NCBI GenBank assembly: GCA_037176705.1
Contig: CM073895.1
Span: forward strand, 106,342,551 to 106,406,550
Direction: 5' to 3'
DNA length: 64,000 nt
Source of the DNA: Molossus alvarezi
Lineage: Eukaryota; Chordata; Mammalia; Chiroptera; Molossidae
The notes beneath the pieces were generated by a model. That model had not been told where the DNA came from. It saw only the letters and a program-made list of their open reading frames with translations, and made no database searches. Position numbers and translations under genes: made by a program. Positions 1 through 11,749 of this stretch are shown piece by piece. Position 1 is the first letter of the stretch; the number at the start of each line of letters is the position of its first letter.

Positions 1-268
1 ATACTTGGAAAAAGTTTGGTTTCTGCTGTAGCAGTTGGTTTCACATGATTCTTACTCAGAACAGTTCACCAACGTATGGCCACGACTGAATCAATGGAAA
101 GATTGATAACTACTGGTGTCACGTATGTGCATACTTGAAGCAGTGAAACTGAACACATCTACAGTGATTTAGTTGAAGCATTGGTTGTCTCCATACAAGG
201 AGTAAATCCATGAATTGGAAGACACTGACAATACCAAGGGTTTTTCACATTGAACATCTCTGTGAATG

Positions 269-287
269 AGAACAAGAGGAGTGTTCT
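269..287 (+). repeat. 6-bp inverted repeat AGAACA / TGTTCT, representative copy
   Basis: Arms AGAACA and TGTTCT with a 7-bp purine spacer, present once per monomer. It resembles a steroid-receptor palindrome but the spacing is wrong (3 bp is needed), so probably only a structural dyad. Confidence 0.4.
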
Positions 288-346
288 AGAGAAAATGCAC
301 TTGTGCAGTGGACCTGGGTATCCATTTCAATTACTTACACACTAAC

Positions 347-368
347 TATGCCCGGTGTGCAGGGCATA
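347..368 (+). repeat. Perfect 7-bp inverted repeat (hairpin), representative copy
   Basis: TATGCCC, 8-base loop GGTGTGCA, GGGCATA. It recurs at about +346 in the monomers. It is broken by one arm change in monomer 21 (GGGCAGA) and by CCC to CCT in monomer 24. No known function. Confidence 0.6.
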
Positions 369-1211
369 CTTTACATTGGAGTGTCAAACAGTGTTGTAAG
401 TAAATGCAGGTGTCTGCCTTCCTTCCTTTGTGACCAGGAAAGTCAACCTGTACTAGTTGATGAGGCAGCCTTTCCACATACTACCTTTTAGCCCTGCATA
501 TGTGTTGTTTGCCTGCGAGTGTCTATGAGTCATCTTGATATCCAACAAAGGCTGGGCTGCAGAAATCAAACACATTGGTTAGGGCAATGTTCAGGTCATG
601 GAAATCTATACCCTATTCAGTTCTACACACATTCTTTAAAGTTGTGACCGAAAGAATCAGTGTCATTCTTGGATCCATCATACATTTCACTGTTTGGACC
701 AATTCCCTCAAACAACATAAGGAGTAGATACCTGTTTTCTCCTGAGAATTCAAAGTAAACGCTTTCCATCATTGTGAAATGCTGGAATTGTACCTTGTTC
801 ATGAATGGAATCTCCCGAACCTATCTTTCTAATTCCCTGTGACAAATTCAGCCTATTTCTTGATAACTGACATGTACTCAATCCCCTTATTCCAGCCATT
901 GGAACAAAAAAGGGATCAATTTAAAAGAGCGAGTGTCAGTCTTTGAACAATGGTCATGGATTCCCTTGTTTCAAGACTATTTCCCCGAAGATCCCATGGG
1001 AATACACAGGCATAGTCAAAAGTGTTCATGACTGGTGTTCTTTCTGTGCTGAATAATAGAATAACATTCAGTTCAAGAGCAGAATGGAAACCTTAATACG
1101 GTTGCAGTGTCCAATGGAGTGTTCAGTGGCTCCCTGTTCAAAGAACTGTGTTCCAATAGACAACCTTCTTCAAATAATATCCAAATATTGAGAAAAAGAT
1201 TCTAGGGCTAT

Positions 1212-1228
1212 ACCCGCTTCACACGAAA
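1212..1228 (-). other. CENP-B-box-like site, monomer 1 (intact)
   Basis: Minus strand reads TTTCGTGTGAAGCGGGT. All nine essential CENP-B box bases are present (TTCG, four any, A, two any, CGGG), and 14 of 17 positions match YTTCGTTGGAARCGGGA. In primates and mouse this motif is bound by the DNA-binding domain of CENP-B, a protein descended from a pogo-type transposase. Both CpGs are present, which matters because binding is methylation-sensitive. Functional binding here is inference. Confidence 0.75.
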
Positions 1229-1961
1229 TGGAACCACCACTGTTGTTCAGTTTTTCAGATTACATGTTGTTAGTACAGTTGTGGAAAGTATTGATTTAAG
1301 GAAATGTGGCTACCTGACTCTTGATAGGTCCTTAGATATACTTTTCACTCTAGTTTGATTGTAGGAGAGTGTATACAAACCAAACGTATTCCAAATGAAC
1401 TGTGTTAGAACTCTTCACTTCAGTGGCACCAAAGTCACTTCCATGAAGCCTAGAGCGTGAGGATCCTCAAAGCATCTGTTGTTCTGGTTAAGTGTTTAAG
1501 AAATGTCCATTTGTAAAGGTGGAATCACACTTAAACTTCGCAGAGTAAGTTTCTTTCCCTTGTTCCAGACTAAGAGATACAAGACTTGCTGGTGCAGTCT
1601 TGGATATACTGAACTATGGGCAAAACTCTGTGAGAGCCAGGGCCACATTCACTCAGTGGCATGTTTCTCCCAGGGAAGTTAATTACCTTTGCAGGGAAAG
1701 TGTGAACAAACATGTTCTAGTCAAACAACTGTTGGAATGAATGAATATCTCCATTTGGGTTAAGTGAATGCACAGATCTTGAGTAACATGAACACTTTAA
1801 CGTACATTCTCCTCGTTTTATAGGGAGATCCAGTCATATCATAGAAAGAACAACTAGGACAGAGCACACTTATGTGTAGAATCAAAAGTTATCCCTTTTT
1901 GTGTTCTGTGTTGTTCTTGGTTTCAAAGATTGCATCGTCTTGAAGCCCATTTTTGAAGGCG

Positions 1962-3923
1962 ATACTTGGAGAAAGTTTGGTTTCTGCTGTAGCAGTTGGT
2001 TTCACATGATTCTTACTCAGAACAGTTCACCAACGTATGGCCACGACTGAATCAATGGAAAGATTGATAACTACTGGTGTCACGTATGTGCATACTTGAA
2101 GCAGTGAAACTGAACACATCTACAGTGATTTAGTTGAAGCATTGGTTGTCTCCATACAAGGAGTAAATCCATGAATTGGAAGACACTGACAATACCAAGG
2201 GTTTTTCACATTGAACATCTCTGTGAATGAGAACAAGAGGAGTGTTCTAGAGAAAATGCACTTGTGCAGTGGACCTGGGTATCCATTTCAATTACTTACA
2301 CACTAACTATGCCCGGTGTGCAGGGCATACTTTACATTGGAGTGTCAAACAGTGTTGTAAGTAAATGCAGGTGTCTGCCTTCCTTCCTTTGTGACCAGGA
2401 AAGTCAACCTGTACTAGTTGATGAGGCAGCCTTTCCACATACTACCTTTTAGCCCTGCATATGTGTTGTTTGCCTGCGAGTGTCTATGAGTCATCTTGAT
2501 ATCCAACAAAGGCTGGGCTGCAGAAATCAAACACATTGGTTAGGGCAATGTTCAGGTCATGGAAATCTATACCCTATTCAGTTCTACACACATTCTTTAA
2601 AGTTGTGACCGAATGAATCAGTGTCATTCTTGGATCCATCATACATTTCACTGTTTGGACCGATTCCCTCAAACAACATAAGGAGTAGATACCTGTTTTC
2701 TCCTGAGAATTCAAAGTAAACGCTTTCCATCATTGTGAAATGCTGGAATTGTACCTTGTTCATGAATGGAATCTCCCGAACCTATCTTTCTAATTCCCTG
2801 TGACAAATTCAGCCTATTTCTTGATAACTGACATGTACTCAATCCCCTTATTCCAGCCATTAGAACAAAAAAGGGATCAATTTAAAAGAGCGAGTGTCAG
2901 TCTTTGAACAATGGTCATGGATTCCCTTGTTTCAAGACTATTTCCCCGAAGATCCCATGGGAATACACAGGCATAGTCAAAAGTGTTCATGACTGGTGTT
3001 CTTTCTGTGCTGAATAATAGAATAACATTCAGTTCAAGAGCAGAATGGAAACCTTAATACGGTTGCAGTGTCCAATGGAGTGTTCAGTGGCTCCCTGTTC
3101 AAAGAACTGTGTTCCAATAGACAACCTTCTTCAAATAATATCCAAATATTGAGAAAAAGATTCTAGGGCTATACCCGCTTCACACGAAATGGAACCACCA
3201 CTGTTGTTCAGTTTTTCAGTATACATGTTCTTAGTACAGTTGTGGAAAGTATTGATTTAAGGAAATGTGGCTACCTGACTCTTGATAGGTCCTTAGATAT
3301 ACTTTTCACTCTAGTTTGATTGTAGGAGAGTGTATACAAACCAAACGTATTCCAAATGAACTGTGTTAGAACTCTTCACTTCAGTGGCACCAAAGTCACT
3401 TCCATGAAGCCTAGAGCGTGAGGATCCTCAAAGCATCTGTTGTTTTGGTTAAGTGTTTAAGAAATGTACATTTGTAAAGGTGGAATCACACTTAAACTTC
3501 GCAGAGTAAGTTTCTTTCCCTTGTTCCAGACTAAGAGATACAAGACTTGCTGGTGCAGTCTTGGATATACTGAACTATGGGCAAAACTCTGTGAGAGCCA
3601 GGGGCCACATTCACACAGTGGCATGTTTTTCCCTGGCAAGTTAAGTACCTTTGCAGGGAAAGTGTGAACAAACATGTTCTAGTCAAACAACTGTTGCAAT
3701 GAATGAATATTTCCATTTGGGTTAAGTGAATGCACAGATCTTGAGTAACATGAACACTTTAACGTACATTCTCCTCGTTTTATAGGGAGATCCAGTCATA
3801 TCATGGAAAGAACCACTAGGACAGGGCACACTTATGTGTAGAATCAAAAGTTATCCCTTTTTGTGTTCTGTGTTGTTCATGGTTTCAAAGATTGGATCGT
3901 CTTGAAGCCCATTTTTGAAGGCG
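1962..3923 (+). repeat. Monomer 2, type B with C-like 3' end
   Basis: Starts with the GGAGAAAG variant and carries CAGTATACATG in place of CAGATTACATG. From about 3465 it changes to C-like states (GTACATTTG, GGGGCCACATTCACACAG, GATTGGATCG). 1962 bp. Site intact. Confidence 0.95.
3173..3189 (-). other. CENP-B-box-like site, monomer 2 (intact)
   Basis: Identical 17 bp to the first site. Confidence 0.75.
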
Positions 3924-5866
3924 ATACTTGGAAAAAGTTTGGTTTCTGCTGTAGCAGTTGGTTTCACATGATTCTTACTCAGAACAGTGAAGCAACGTAT
4001 GTCCAAGACTGAATCAATGGAAAGATTGATAACTACTGGTGTCACACATGTGCATTCTTGAAGCAGTGAAACTGAACACATCTACAGTGATGAAGTTGAA
4101 ACATTGGTTGTCTCCATGCAAGGAGTAAATCCATGAATTGGAAGACACTGACAATACCAAGGGTTTTTCACATTGAACATCTCTGTGAATGAGAACAAGA
4201 GGAGTGTTCTAGAGAAAATGCACTTGTGCAGTGGACCTGGGTATCCATTTCAATTACTTACACACTAACTATGCCCGGTGTGCAGGGCATACTTTACATT
4301 GGAGTGTCAAACAGTGTTGTAAGTAAATGCAGGTGTCTGCCTTCTTTCCTATGTGACCAAGAAGGCAACCTGTACTAGTTGATGAGGCAGCCTTTCCACA
4401 TACTACCTTTTAGCCCTGCATATGTGTTGTTTGCCTGGGAGTGTCTATGAGTCATCTTGATATCCAACAAAGGTTGGGCTGCAGAAATCAAACACATTGG
4501 TTAGGGCAATGTTCAGGTCATGGAAATCTATACCCTATTCAGTTCTACACACATTCTTTAAAGTTGTGACCGAATGAATCAGTGTCATTCTTGGATCCAT
4601 CATACATTTCACTGTTTGTACTGATTTCCTCAAACAACATAAGGAGTAGATACCTGTTTTCTCCTGAGAATTCAAAGTAAACGCTTTCCATCATTGTGAA
4701 ATGCTGGAATTGTACCTTGTTCATGAATGGAATCTCCCGAACCTATCTTTCTAATTCCCTGTGACAAATTCAGCCTATTTCTTGATAACTGACAAGTACT
4801 CAATCCCCTTATTCCAGCCATTAGAACAAAAAAGGGATCAATTTAAAAGAGGGACTGTCAGTCTTTGAACAATGGTCATGGATTCACTTGTTTCAAGACT
4901 ATTTCCCCGAAGAACCTATGGGAATACACTGGCATAGTCAAAAGGTTTCATGACTGGTGTTCTTTCTGTGCAGAATAATAGAATAACATTCAGTTCAAGA
5001 GCAGAATGGAAACCTTAATACGGATGCAGTGTCCAATGGACTGTTCAGTGGCTCCCTGTTCAAAGAACTGTGTTCCAATAGACAACCTTCTTCAAATAAT
5101 ATCCAAATATTGAGAAAAAGATTCACACGAAATGGAACCACCACTGTTGTTCAGTTTTTCAGATTACGTGTTCTTAGTACAGTTGTGGAAAGTATTGATT
5201 TAAGGAAATGTGGCTACCTGACTCTTGATAGGTCCTTAGATATACTTTTCTCTCTAGTTTGATTGTAGGAGAGTGTATACAAACCAAACATATTCCAAAT
5301 GAACTGTGTCAGAACTCTTCACTTCAGTGGCACCAAAGTCACTTCCATAAAGCCTAGAGCGTGAGGATCCTCAAAGCATATGTTGTTTTGGTTACGTGTT
5401 TAAGAAATGTCCATTTGTAAAGGTGGAATCACACTTAAACTTCGCAGAGTAAGTTTCTTTCCCTTGTTCCAGACTAAGAGATACAAGACTTGCTGGTGCA
5501 GTCTTAAATATACTGAACTATGGGCAAAACTCTGTGAGAGCCAGGGGCCACATTCACACAGTGGCATGTTTTTCCCTGGCAAGTTAAGTACCTTTGCAGG
5601 GAAAGTGTGAACAAACATGTTCTAGTCAAACAACTGTTGCAATGAATGAATATTTCCATTTGGGTTAAGTGAATGCACAGATCTTGAGTAACATGAACAC
5701 TTTAACGTACATTCTCCTCGTTTTATAGGGAGATCCAGTCATATCATGGAAAGAACCACTAGGACAGGGCACACTTATGTGTAGAATCAAAAGTTATCCC
5801 TTTTTGTGTTCTGTGTTGTTCATGGTTTCAAAGATTGCATCGTCTTGAAGCCCATTTTTGAAGGCG
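3924..5866 (+). repeat. Monomer 3, type C, 18-bp deletion
   Basis: Type C marks: CAGTGAAGCAACG, CACACATGTGCATTC, CCAAGAAGGCAAC, TGTACTGATTTCC, GAACCTATGGG and CTTAAATATAC. Only 1943 bp because the segment holding half of the CENP-B-like site is missing. Confidence 0.95.
5122..5132 (-). other. CENP-B-box-like site remnant, monomer 3 (deleted)
   Basis: An 18-bp segment between two TTC copies is missing. Only TTCACACGAAA is left, so the CGGG half of the motif is gone. Confidence 0.75.
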
Positions 5867-7827
5867 ATACTTGGAAAAAGTTTGGTTTCTGCTGTAGCAG
5901 TTGGTTTCACATGATTCTTACTCAGAACAGTTCACCAACGTATGGCCACGACTGAATCAATGGAAAGATTGATAACTACTGGTGTCACGTATGTGCATAC
6001 TTGAAGCAGTGAAACTGAACACATCTACAGTGATTTAGTTGAAGCATTGGTTGTCTCCATACAAGGAGTAAATCCATGAATTGGAAGACACTGACAATAC
6101 CAAGGGTTTTTCACATTGAACATCTCTGTGAATGAGAACAAGAGGAGTGTTCTAGAGAAAATGCACTTGTGCAGTGGTCCTGGGTATCCATTTCAATTAC
6201 TTACACACTAACTATGCCCGGTGTGCAGGGCATACTTTACATTGGAGTGTCAAACAGTGTTGTAAGTAAATGCAGGTGTCTGCCTTCCTTCCTTTGTGAC
6301 CAGGAAAGTCAACCTGTACTAGTTGATGAGGCAGCCTTTCCACATACTACCTTTTAGCCCTGCATATGTGTTGTTTGCCTGCGAGTGTCTATGAGTCATC
6401 TTGATATCCAACAAAGGCTGGGCTGCAGAAATCAAACACATTGGTTAGGGCAATGTTCAGGTCATGGAAACCTATACCCTATTCAGTTCTACACACATTC
6501 TTTAAAGTTGTGACCGAATGAATCAGTGTCATTCTTGGATCCATCATACATTTCACTGTTTGGACCGATTCCCTCAAACAACATAAGGAGTAGATACCTG
6601 TTTTCTCCTGAGAATTCAAAGTAAACGCTTTCCATCATTGTGAAATGCTGGAATTGTACCTTGTTCATGAATGGAATCTCCCGAACCTATCTTTCTAATT
6701 CCCTGTGACAAATTCAGCCTATTTCTTGATAACTGACATGTACTCAATCCCCTTATTCCAGCCATTAGAACAAAAAAGGGATCAATTTAAAAGAGCGAGT
6801 GTCAGTCTTTGAACAATGGTCATGGATTCACTTGTTTCAAGACTATTTCCCCGAAGATCCCATGGGAATACACAGGCATAGTCAAAAGTGTTCATGACTG
6901 GTGTTCTTTCTGTGCTGAATAATAGAATAACATTCAGTTCAAGAGCAGAATGGAAACCTTAATACGGTTGCAGTGTCCAATGGAGTGTTCAGTGGCTCCC
7001 TGTTCAAAGAACTGTGTTCCAATAGACAACCTTCTTCAAATAATATCCAAATATTGAGAAAAAGATTCTAGGGCTATACCCGCTTCACACGAAATGGAAC
7101 CACCACTGTTGTTCAGTTTTTCAGATTACATGTTCTTAGTACAGTTGTGGAAAGTATTGATTTAAGGAAATGTGGCTACCTGACTCTTGATAGGTCCTTA
7201 GATATACTTTTCACTCTAGTTTGATTGTAGGAGAGTGTATACAAACCAAACGTATTCCAAATGAACTGTGTTAGAACTCTTCACTTCAGTGGCACCAAAG
7301 TCACTTCCATGAAGCCTAGAGCGTGAGGATCCTCAAAGCATATGTTGTTTTGGTTAAGTGTTTAAGAAATGTCCATTTGTAAAGGTGGAATCACACTTAA
7401 ACTTCGCAGAGTAAGTTTCTTTCCCTTGTTCCAGACTAAGAGATACAAGACTTGCTGGTGCAGTCTTGGATATACTGAACTATGGGCAAAACTCTGTGAG
7501 AGCCAGGGCCACATTCACTCAGTGGCATGTTTCTCCCAGGGAAGTTAATTACCTTTGCAGGGAAAGTGTGAACAAACATGTTCTAGTCAAACAACTGTTG
7601 GAATGAATGAATATCTCCATTTGGGTTAAGTGAATGCACAGATCTTGAGTAACATGAACACTTTGACGTACATTCTCCTCGTTTTATAGGGAGATCCAGT
7701 CATATCATGGAAAGAACAACTAGGACAGAGCACACTTATGTGTAGAATCAAAAGTTATCCCTTTTTGTGTTCTGTGTTGTTCATGGTTTCAAAGATTGCA
7801 TCGTCTTGAAGCCCATTTTTGAAGGCG
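5867..7827 (+). repeat. Monomer 4, type D
   Basis: Type D marks: GTGGTCCTGG at about 6174, GAAACCTATA near 6467, GATTCACTTG, CATATGTTGTTTTGG and TTTGACGTAC near 7662. Site intact. Confidence 0.95.
7078..7094 (-). other. CENP-B-box-like site, monomer 4 (intact)
   Basis: Identical to the first site. Confidence 0.75.
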
Positions 7828-9788
7828 ATACTTGGAAAAAGTTTGGTTTCTGCTGTAGCAGTTGGTTTCACATGATTCTTACTCAGAACAGTTCACCAAC
7901 GTATGGCCACGACTGAATCAATGGAAAGATTGATAACTACTGGTGTCACGTATGTGCATACTTGAAGCAGTGAAACTGAACACATCTACAGTGATTTAGT
8001 TGAAGCATTGGTTGTCTCCATACAAGGAGTAAATCCATGAATTGGAAGACACTGACAATACCAAGGGTTTTTCACATTGAACATCTCTGTGAATGAGAAC
8101 AAGAGGAGTGTTCTAGAGAAAATGCACTTGTGCAGTGGACCTGGGTATCCATTTCAATTACTTACACACTAACTATGCCCGGTGTGCAGGGCATACTTTA
8201 CATTGGAGTGTCAAACAGTGTTGTAAGTAAATGCAGGTGTCTGCCTTCCTTCCTTTGTGACCAGGAAAGTCAACCTGTACTAGTTGATGAGGCAGCCTTT
8301 CCACATACTACCTTTTAGCCCTGCATATGTGTTGTTTGCCTGCGAGTGTCTATGAGTCATCTTGATATCCAACAAAGGCTGGGCTGCAGAAATCAAACAC
8401 ATTGGTTAGGGCAATGTTCAGGTCATGGAAATCTATACCCTATTCAGTTCTACACACATTCTTTAAAGTTGTGACCGAAAGAATCAGTGTCATTCTTGGA
8501 TCCATCATACATTTCACTGTTTGGACCAATTCCCTCAAACAACATAAGGAGTAGATACCTGTTTTCTCCTGAGAATTCAAAGTAAACGCTTTCCATCATT
8601 GTGAAATGCTGGAATTGTACCTTGTTCATGAATGGAATCTCCCGAACCTATCTTTCTAATTCCCTGTGACAAATTCAGCCTATTTCTTGATAACTGACAT
8701 GTACTCAATCCCCTTATTCCAGCCATTGGAACAAAAAAGGGATCAATTTAAAAGAGCGAGTGTCAGTCTTTGAACAATGGTCATGGATTCCCTTGTTTCA
8801 AGACTATTTCCCCGAAGATCCCATGGGAATACACAGGCATAGTCAAAAGTGTTCATGACTGGTGTTCTTTCTGTGCTGAATAATAGAATAACATTCAGTT
8901 CAAGAGCAGAATGGAAACCTTAATACGGTTGCAGTGTCCAATGGAGTGTTCAGTGGCTCCCTGTTCAAAGAACTGTGTTCCAATAGACAACCTTCTTCAA
9001 ATAATATCCAAATATTGAGAAAAAGATTCTAGGGCTATACCCGCTTCACACGAAATGGAACCACCACTGTTGTTCAGTTTTTCAGATTACATGTTGTTAG
9101 TACAGTTGTGGAAAGTATTGATTTAAGGAAATGTGGCTACCTGACTCTTGATAGGTCCTTAGATATACTTTTCACTCTAGTTTGATTGTAGGAGAGTGTA
9201 TACAAACCAAACGTATTCCAAATGAACTGTGTTAGAACTCTTCACTTCAGTGGCACCAAAGTCACTTCCATGAAGCCTAGAGCGTGAGGATCCTCAAAGC
9301 ATCTGTTGTTCTGGTTAAGTGTTTAAGAAATGTCCATTTGTAAAGGTGGAATCACACTTAAACTTCGCAGAGTAAGTTTCTTTCCCTTGTTCCAGACTAA
9401 GAGATACAAGACTTGCTGGTGCAGTCTTGGATATACTGAACTATGGGCAAAACTCTGTGAGAGCCAGGGCCACATTCACTCAGTGGCATGTTTCTCCCAG
9501 GGAAGTTAATTACCTTTGCAGGGAAAGTGTGAACAAACATGTTCTAGTCAAACAACTGTTGGAATGAATGAATATCTCCATTTGGGTTAAGTGAATGCAC
9601 AGATCTTGAGTAACATGAACACTTTAACGTACATTCTCCTCGTTTTATAGGGAGATCCAGTCATATCATAGAAAGAACAACTAGGACAGAGCACACTTAT
9701 GTGTAGAATCAAAAGTTATCCCTTTTTGTGTTCTGTGTTGTTCTTGGTTTCAAAGATTGCATCGTCTTGAAGCCCATTTTTGAAGGCG
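7828..9788 (+). repeat. Monomer 5, type A
   Basis: Same private marks as monomer 1 (GACCGAAAG, CCATTGGAAC, ACATGTTGTTAG). I saw no difference from monomer 1 in the stretches compared. Site intact. Confidence 0.95.
9039..9055 (-). other. CENP-B-box-like site, monomer 5 (intact)
   Basis: Identical to the first site. Confidence 0.75.
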
Positions 9789-11749
9789 ATACTTGGAGAA
9801 AGTTTGGTTTCTGCTGTAGCAGTTGGTTTCACATGATTCTTACTCAGAACAGTTCACCAACGTATGGCCACGACTGAATCAATGGAAAGATTGATAACTA
9901 CTGGTGTCACGTATGTGCATACTTGAAGCAGTGAAACTGAACACATCTACAGTGATTTAGTTGAAGCATTGGTTGTCTCCATACAAGGAGTAAATCCATG
10001 AATTGGAAGACACTGACAATACCAAGGGTTTTTCACATTGAACATCTCTGTGAATGAGAACAAGAGGAGTGTTCTAGAGAAAATGCACTTGTGCAGTGGA
10101 CCTGGGTATCCATTTCAATTACTTACACACTAACTATGCCCGGTGTGCAGGGCATACTTTACATTGGAGTGTCAAACAGTGTTGTAAGTAAATGCAGGTG
10201 TCTGCCTTCCTTCCTTTGTGACCAGGAAAGTCAACCTGTACTAGTTGATGAGGCAGCCTTTCCACATACTACCTTTTAGCCCTGCATATGTGTTGTTTGC
10301 CTGCGAGTGTCTATGAGTCATCTTGATATCCAACAAAGGCTGGGCTGCAGAAATCAAACACATTGGTTAGGGCAATGTTCAGGTCATGGAAATCTATACC
10401 CTATTCAGTTCTACACACATTCTTTAAAGTTGTGACCGAATGAATCAGTGTCATTCTTGGATCCATCATACATTTCACTGTTTGGACCGATTCCCTCAAA
10501 CAACATAAGGAGTAGATACCTGTTTTCTCCTGAGAATTCAAAGTAAACGCTTTCCATCATTGTGAAATGCTGGAATTGTACCTTGTTCATGAATGGAATC
10601 TCCCGAACCTATCTTTCTAATTCCCTGTGACAAATTCAGCCTATTTCTTGATAACTGACATGTACTCAATCCCCTTATTCCAGCCATTAGAACAAAAAAG
10701 GGATCAATTTAAAAGAGCGAGTGTCAGTCTTTGAACAATGGTCATGGATTCCCTTGTTTCAAGACTATTTCCCCGAAGATCCCATGGGAATACACAGGCA
10801 TAGTCAAAAGTGTTCATGACTGGTGTTCTTTCTGTGCTGAATAATAGAATAACATTCAGTTCAAGAGCAGAATGGAAACCTTAATACGGTTGCAGTGTCC
10901 AATGGAGTGTTCAGTGGCTCCCTGTTCAAAGAACTGTGTTCCAATAGACAACCTTCTTCAAATAATATCCAAATATTGAGAAAAAGATTCTAGGGCTATA
11001 CCCGCTTCACACGAAATGGAACCACCACTGTTGTTCAGTTTTTCAGTATACATGTTCTTAGTACAGTTGTGGAAAGTATTGATTTAAGGAAATGTGGCTA
11101 CCTGACTCTTGATAGGTCCTTAGATATACTTTTCACTCTAGTTTGATTGTAGGAGAGTGTATACAAACCAAACGTATTCCAAATGAACTGTGTTAGAACT
11201 CTTCACTTCAGTGGCACCAAAGTCACTTCCATGAAGCCTAGAGCGTGAGGATCCTCAAAGCATCTGTTGTTTTGGTTAAGTGTTTAAGAAATGTCCATTT
11301 GTAAAGGTGGAATCACACTTAAACTTCGCAGAGTAAGTTTCTTTCCCTTGTTCCAGACTAAGAGATACAAGACTTGCTGGTGCAGTCTTGGATATACTGA
11401 ACTATGGGCAAAACTCTGTGAGAGCCAGGGCCACATTCACTCAGTGGAATGTTTCTCCCAGGGAAGTTAATTACCTTTGCAGGGAAAGTGTGAACAAACA
11501 TGTTCTAGTCAAACAACTGTTGGAATGAATGAATATCTCCATTTGGGTTAAGTGAATGCACAGATCTTGAGTAACATGAACACTTTAACGTACATTCTCC
11601 TCGTTTTATAGGGAGATCCAGTCATATCATGGAAAGAACCACTAGGACAGGGCACACTTATGTGTAGAATCAAAAGTTATCCCTTTTTGTGTTCTGTGTT
11701 GTTCATGGTTTCAAAGATTGGATCGTCTTGAAGCCCATTTTTGAAGGCG
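9789..11749 (+). repeat. Monomer 6, type B
   Basis: Matches monomer 2 up to about 11290 (GGAGAAAG, CAGTATACATG), then has A/D-like GGGCCACATTCACTCAG with a private GTGGAATG at about 11444. The last 120 bp are C-like. Site intact. Confidence 0.95.
11000..11016 (-). other. CENP-B-box-like site, monomer 6 (intact)
   Basis: Identical to the first site. Confidence 0.75.

Larger units (their letters stand above)
1..1961 (+). repeat. Monomer 1, type A
   Basis: Type A marks: GACCGAAAG near 650, CCATTGGAAC near 897, ACATGTTGTTAG near 1262, CTGTTGTTCTGG near 1480, CATAGAAAG near 1840 and GTTCTTGG near 1914. CENP-B-like site intact. Confidence 0.95.
1..7827 (+). repeat. Higher-order repeat unit 1 (A-B-C-D)
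   Basis: Four consecutive monomers of different type. The same order follows in 7828-15671. Length is 7827 bp, 17 bp shorter than the next unit, because its C monomer carries the 18-bp deletion while its B monomer is 1 bp longer. Confidence 0.75.

Noticed and set aside
269..287. Steroid-receptor response element
   Set aside because: The half-sites fit, but the spacer is 7 bp rather than 3.
303..491. 62-codon open frame recurring at +302 of most units
   Set aside because: It is repeated only because the satellite is repeated. The frame is broken by an indel in type C copies and its stop is lost in monomers 19 and 22. I see no domain, signal or splice structure suggesting a protein.
1541..1560. 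Second CENP-B-like site at CTTCGCAGAGTAAG
   Set aside because: TTCG is present but the essential A and CGGG are not at the right distances. Other CCCG and CGAA occurrences (CCCGAACC, CCCCGAAG, ACCGAATG) fail as well.
1529..1567. Possible intron, from GTAAGTTTC to TTCCCTTGTTCCAG
   Set aside because: Donor-like and acceptor-like strings lie under 30 bp apart, far too short for a mammalian intron, and there is no flanking coding sequence.
3457..3675. Overlapping 60-80 codon frames on both strands in the 3' part of the unit
   Set aside because: Opposing frames over the same bases, no recognisable family, and no pattern of third-position change between copies. Chance frames.
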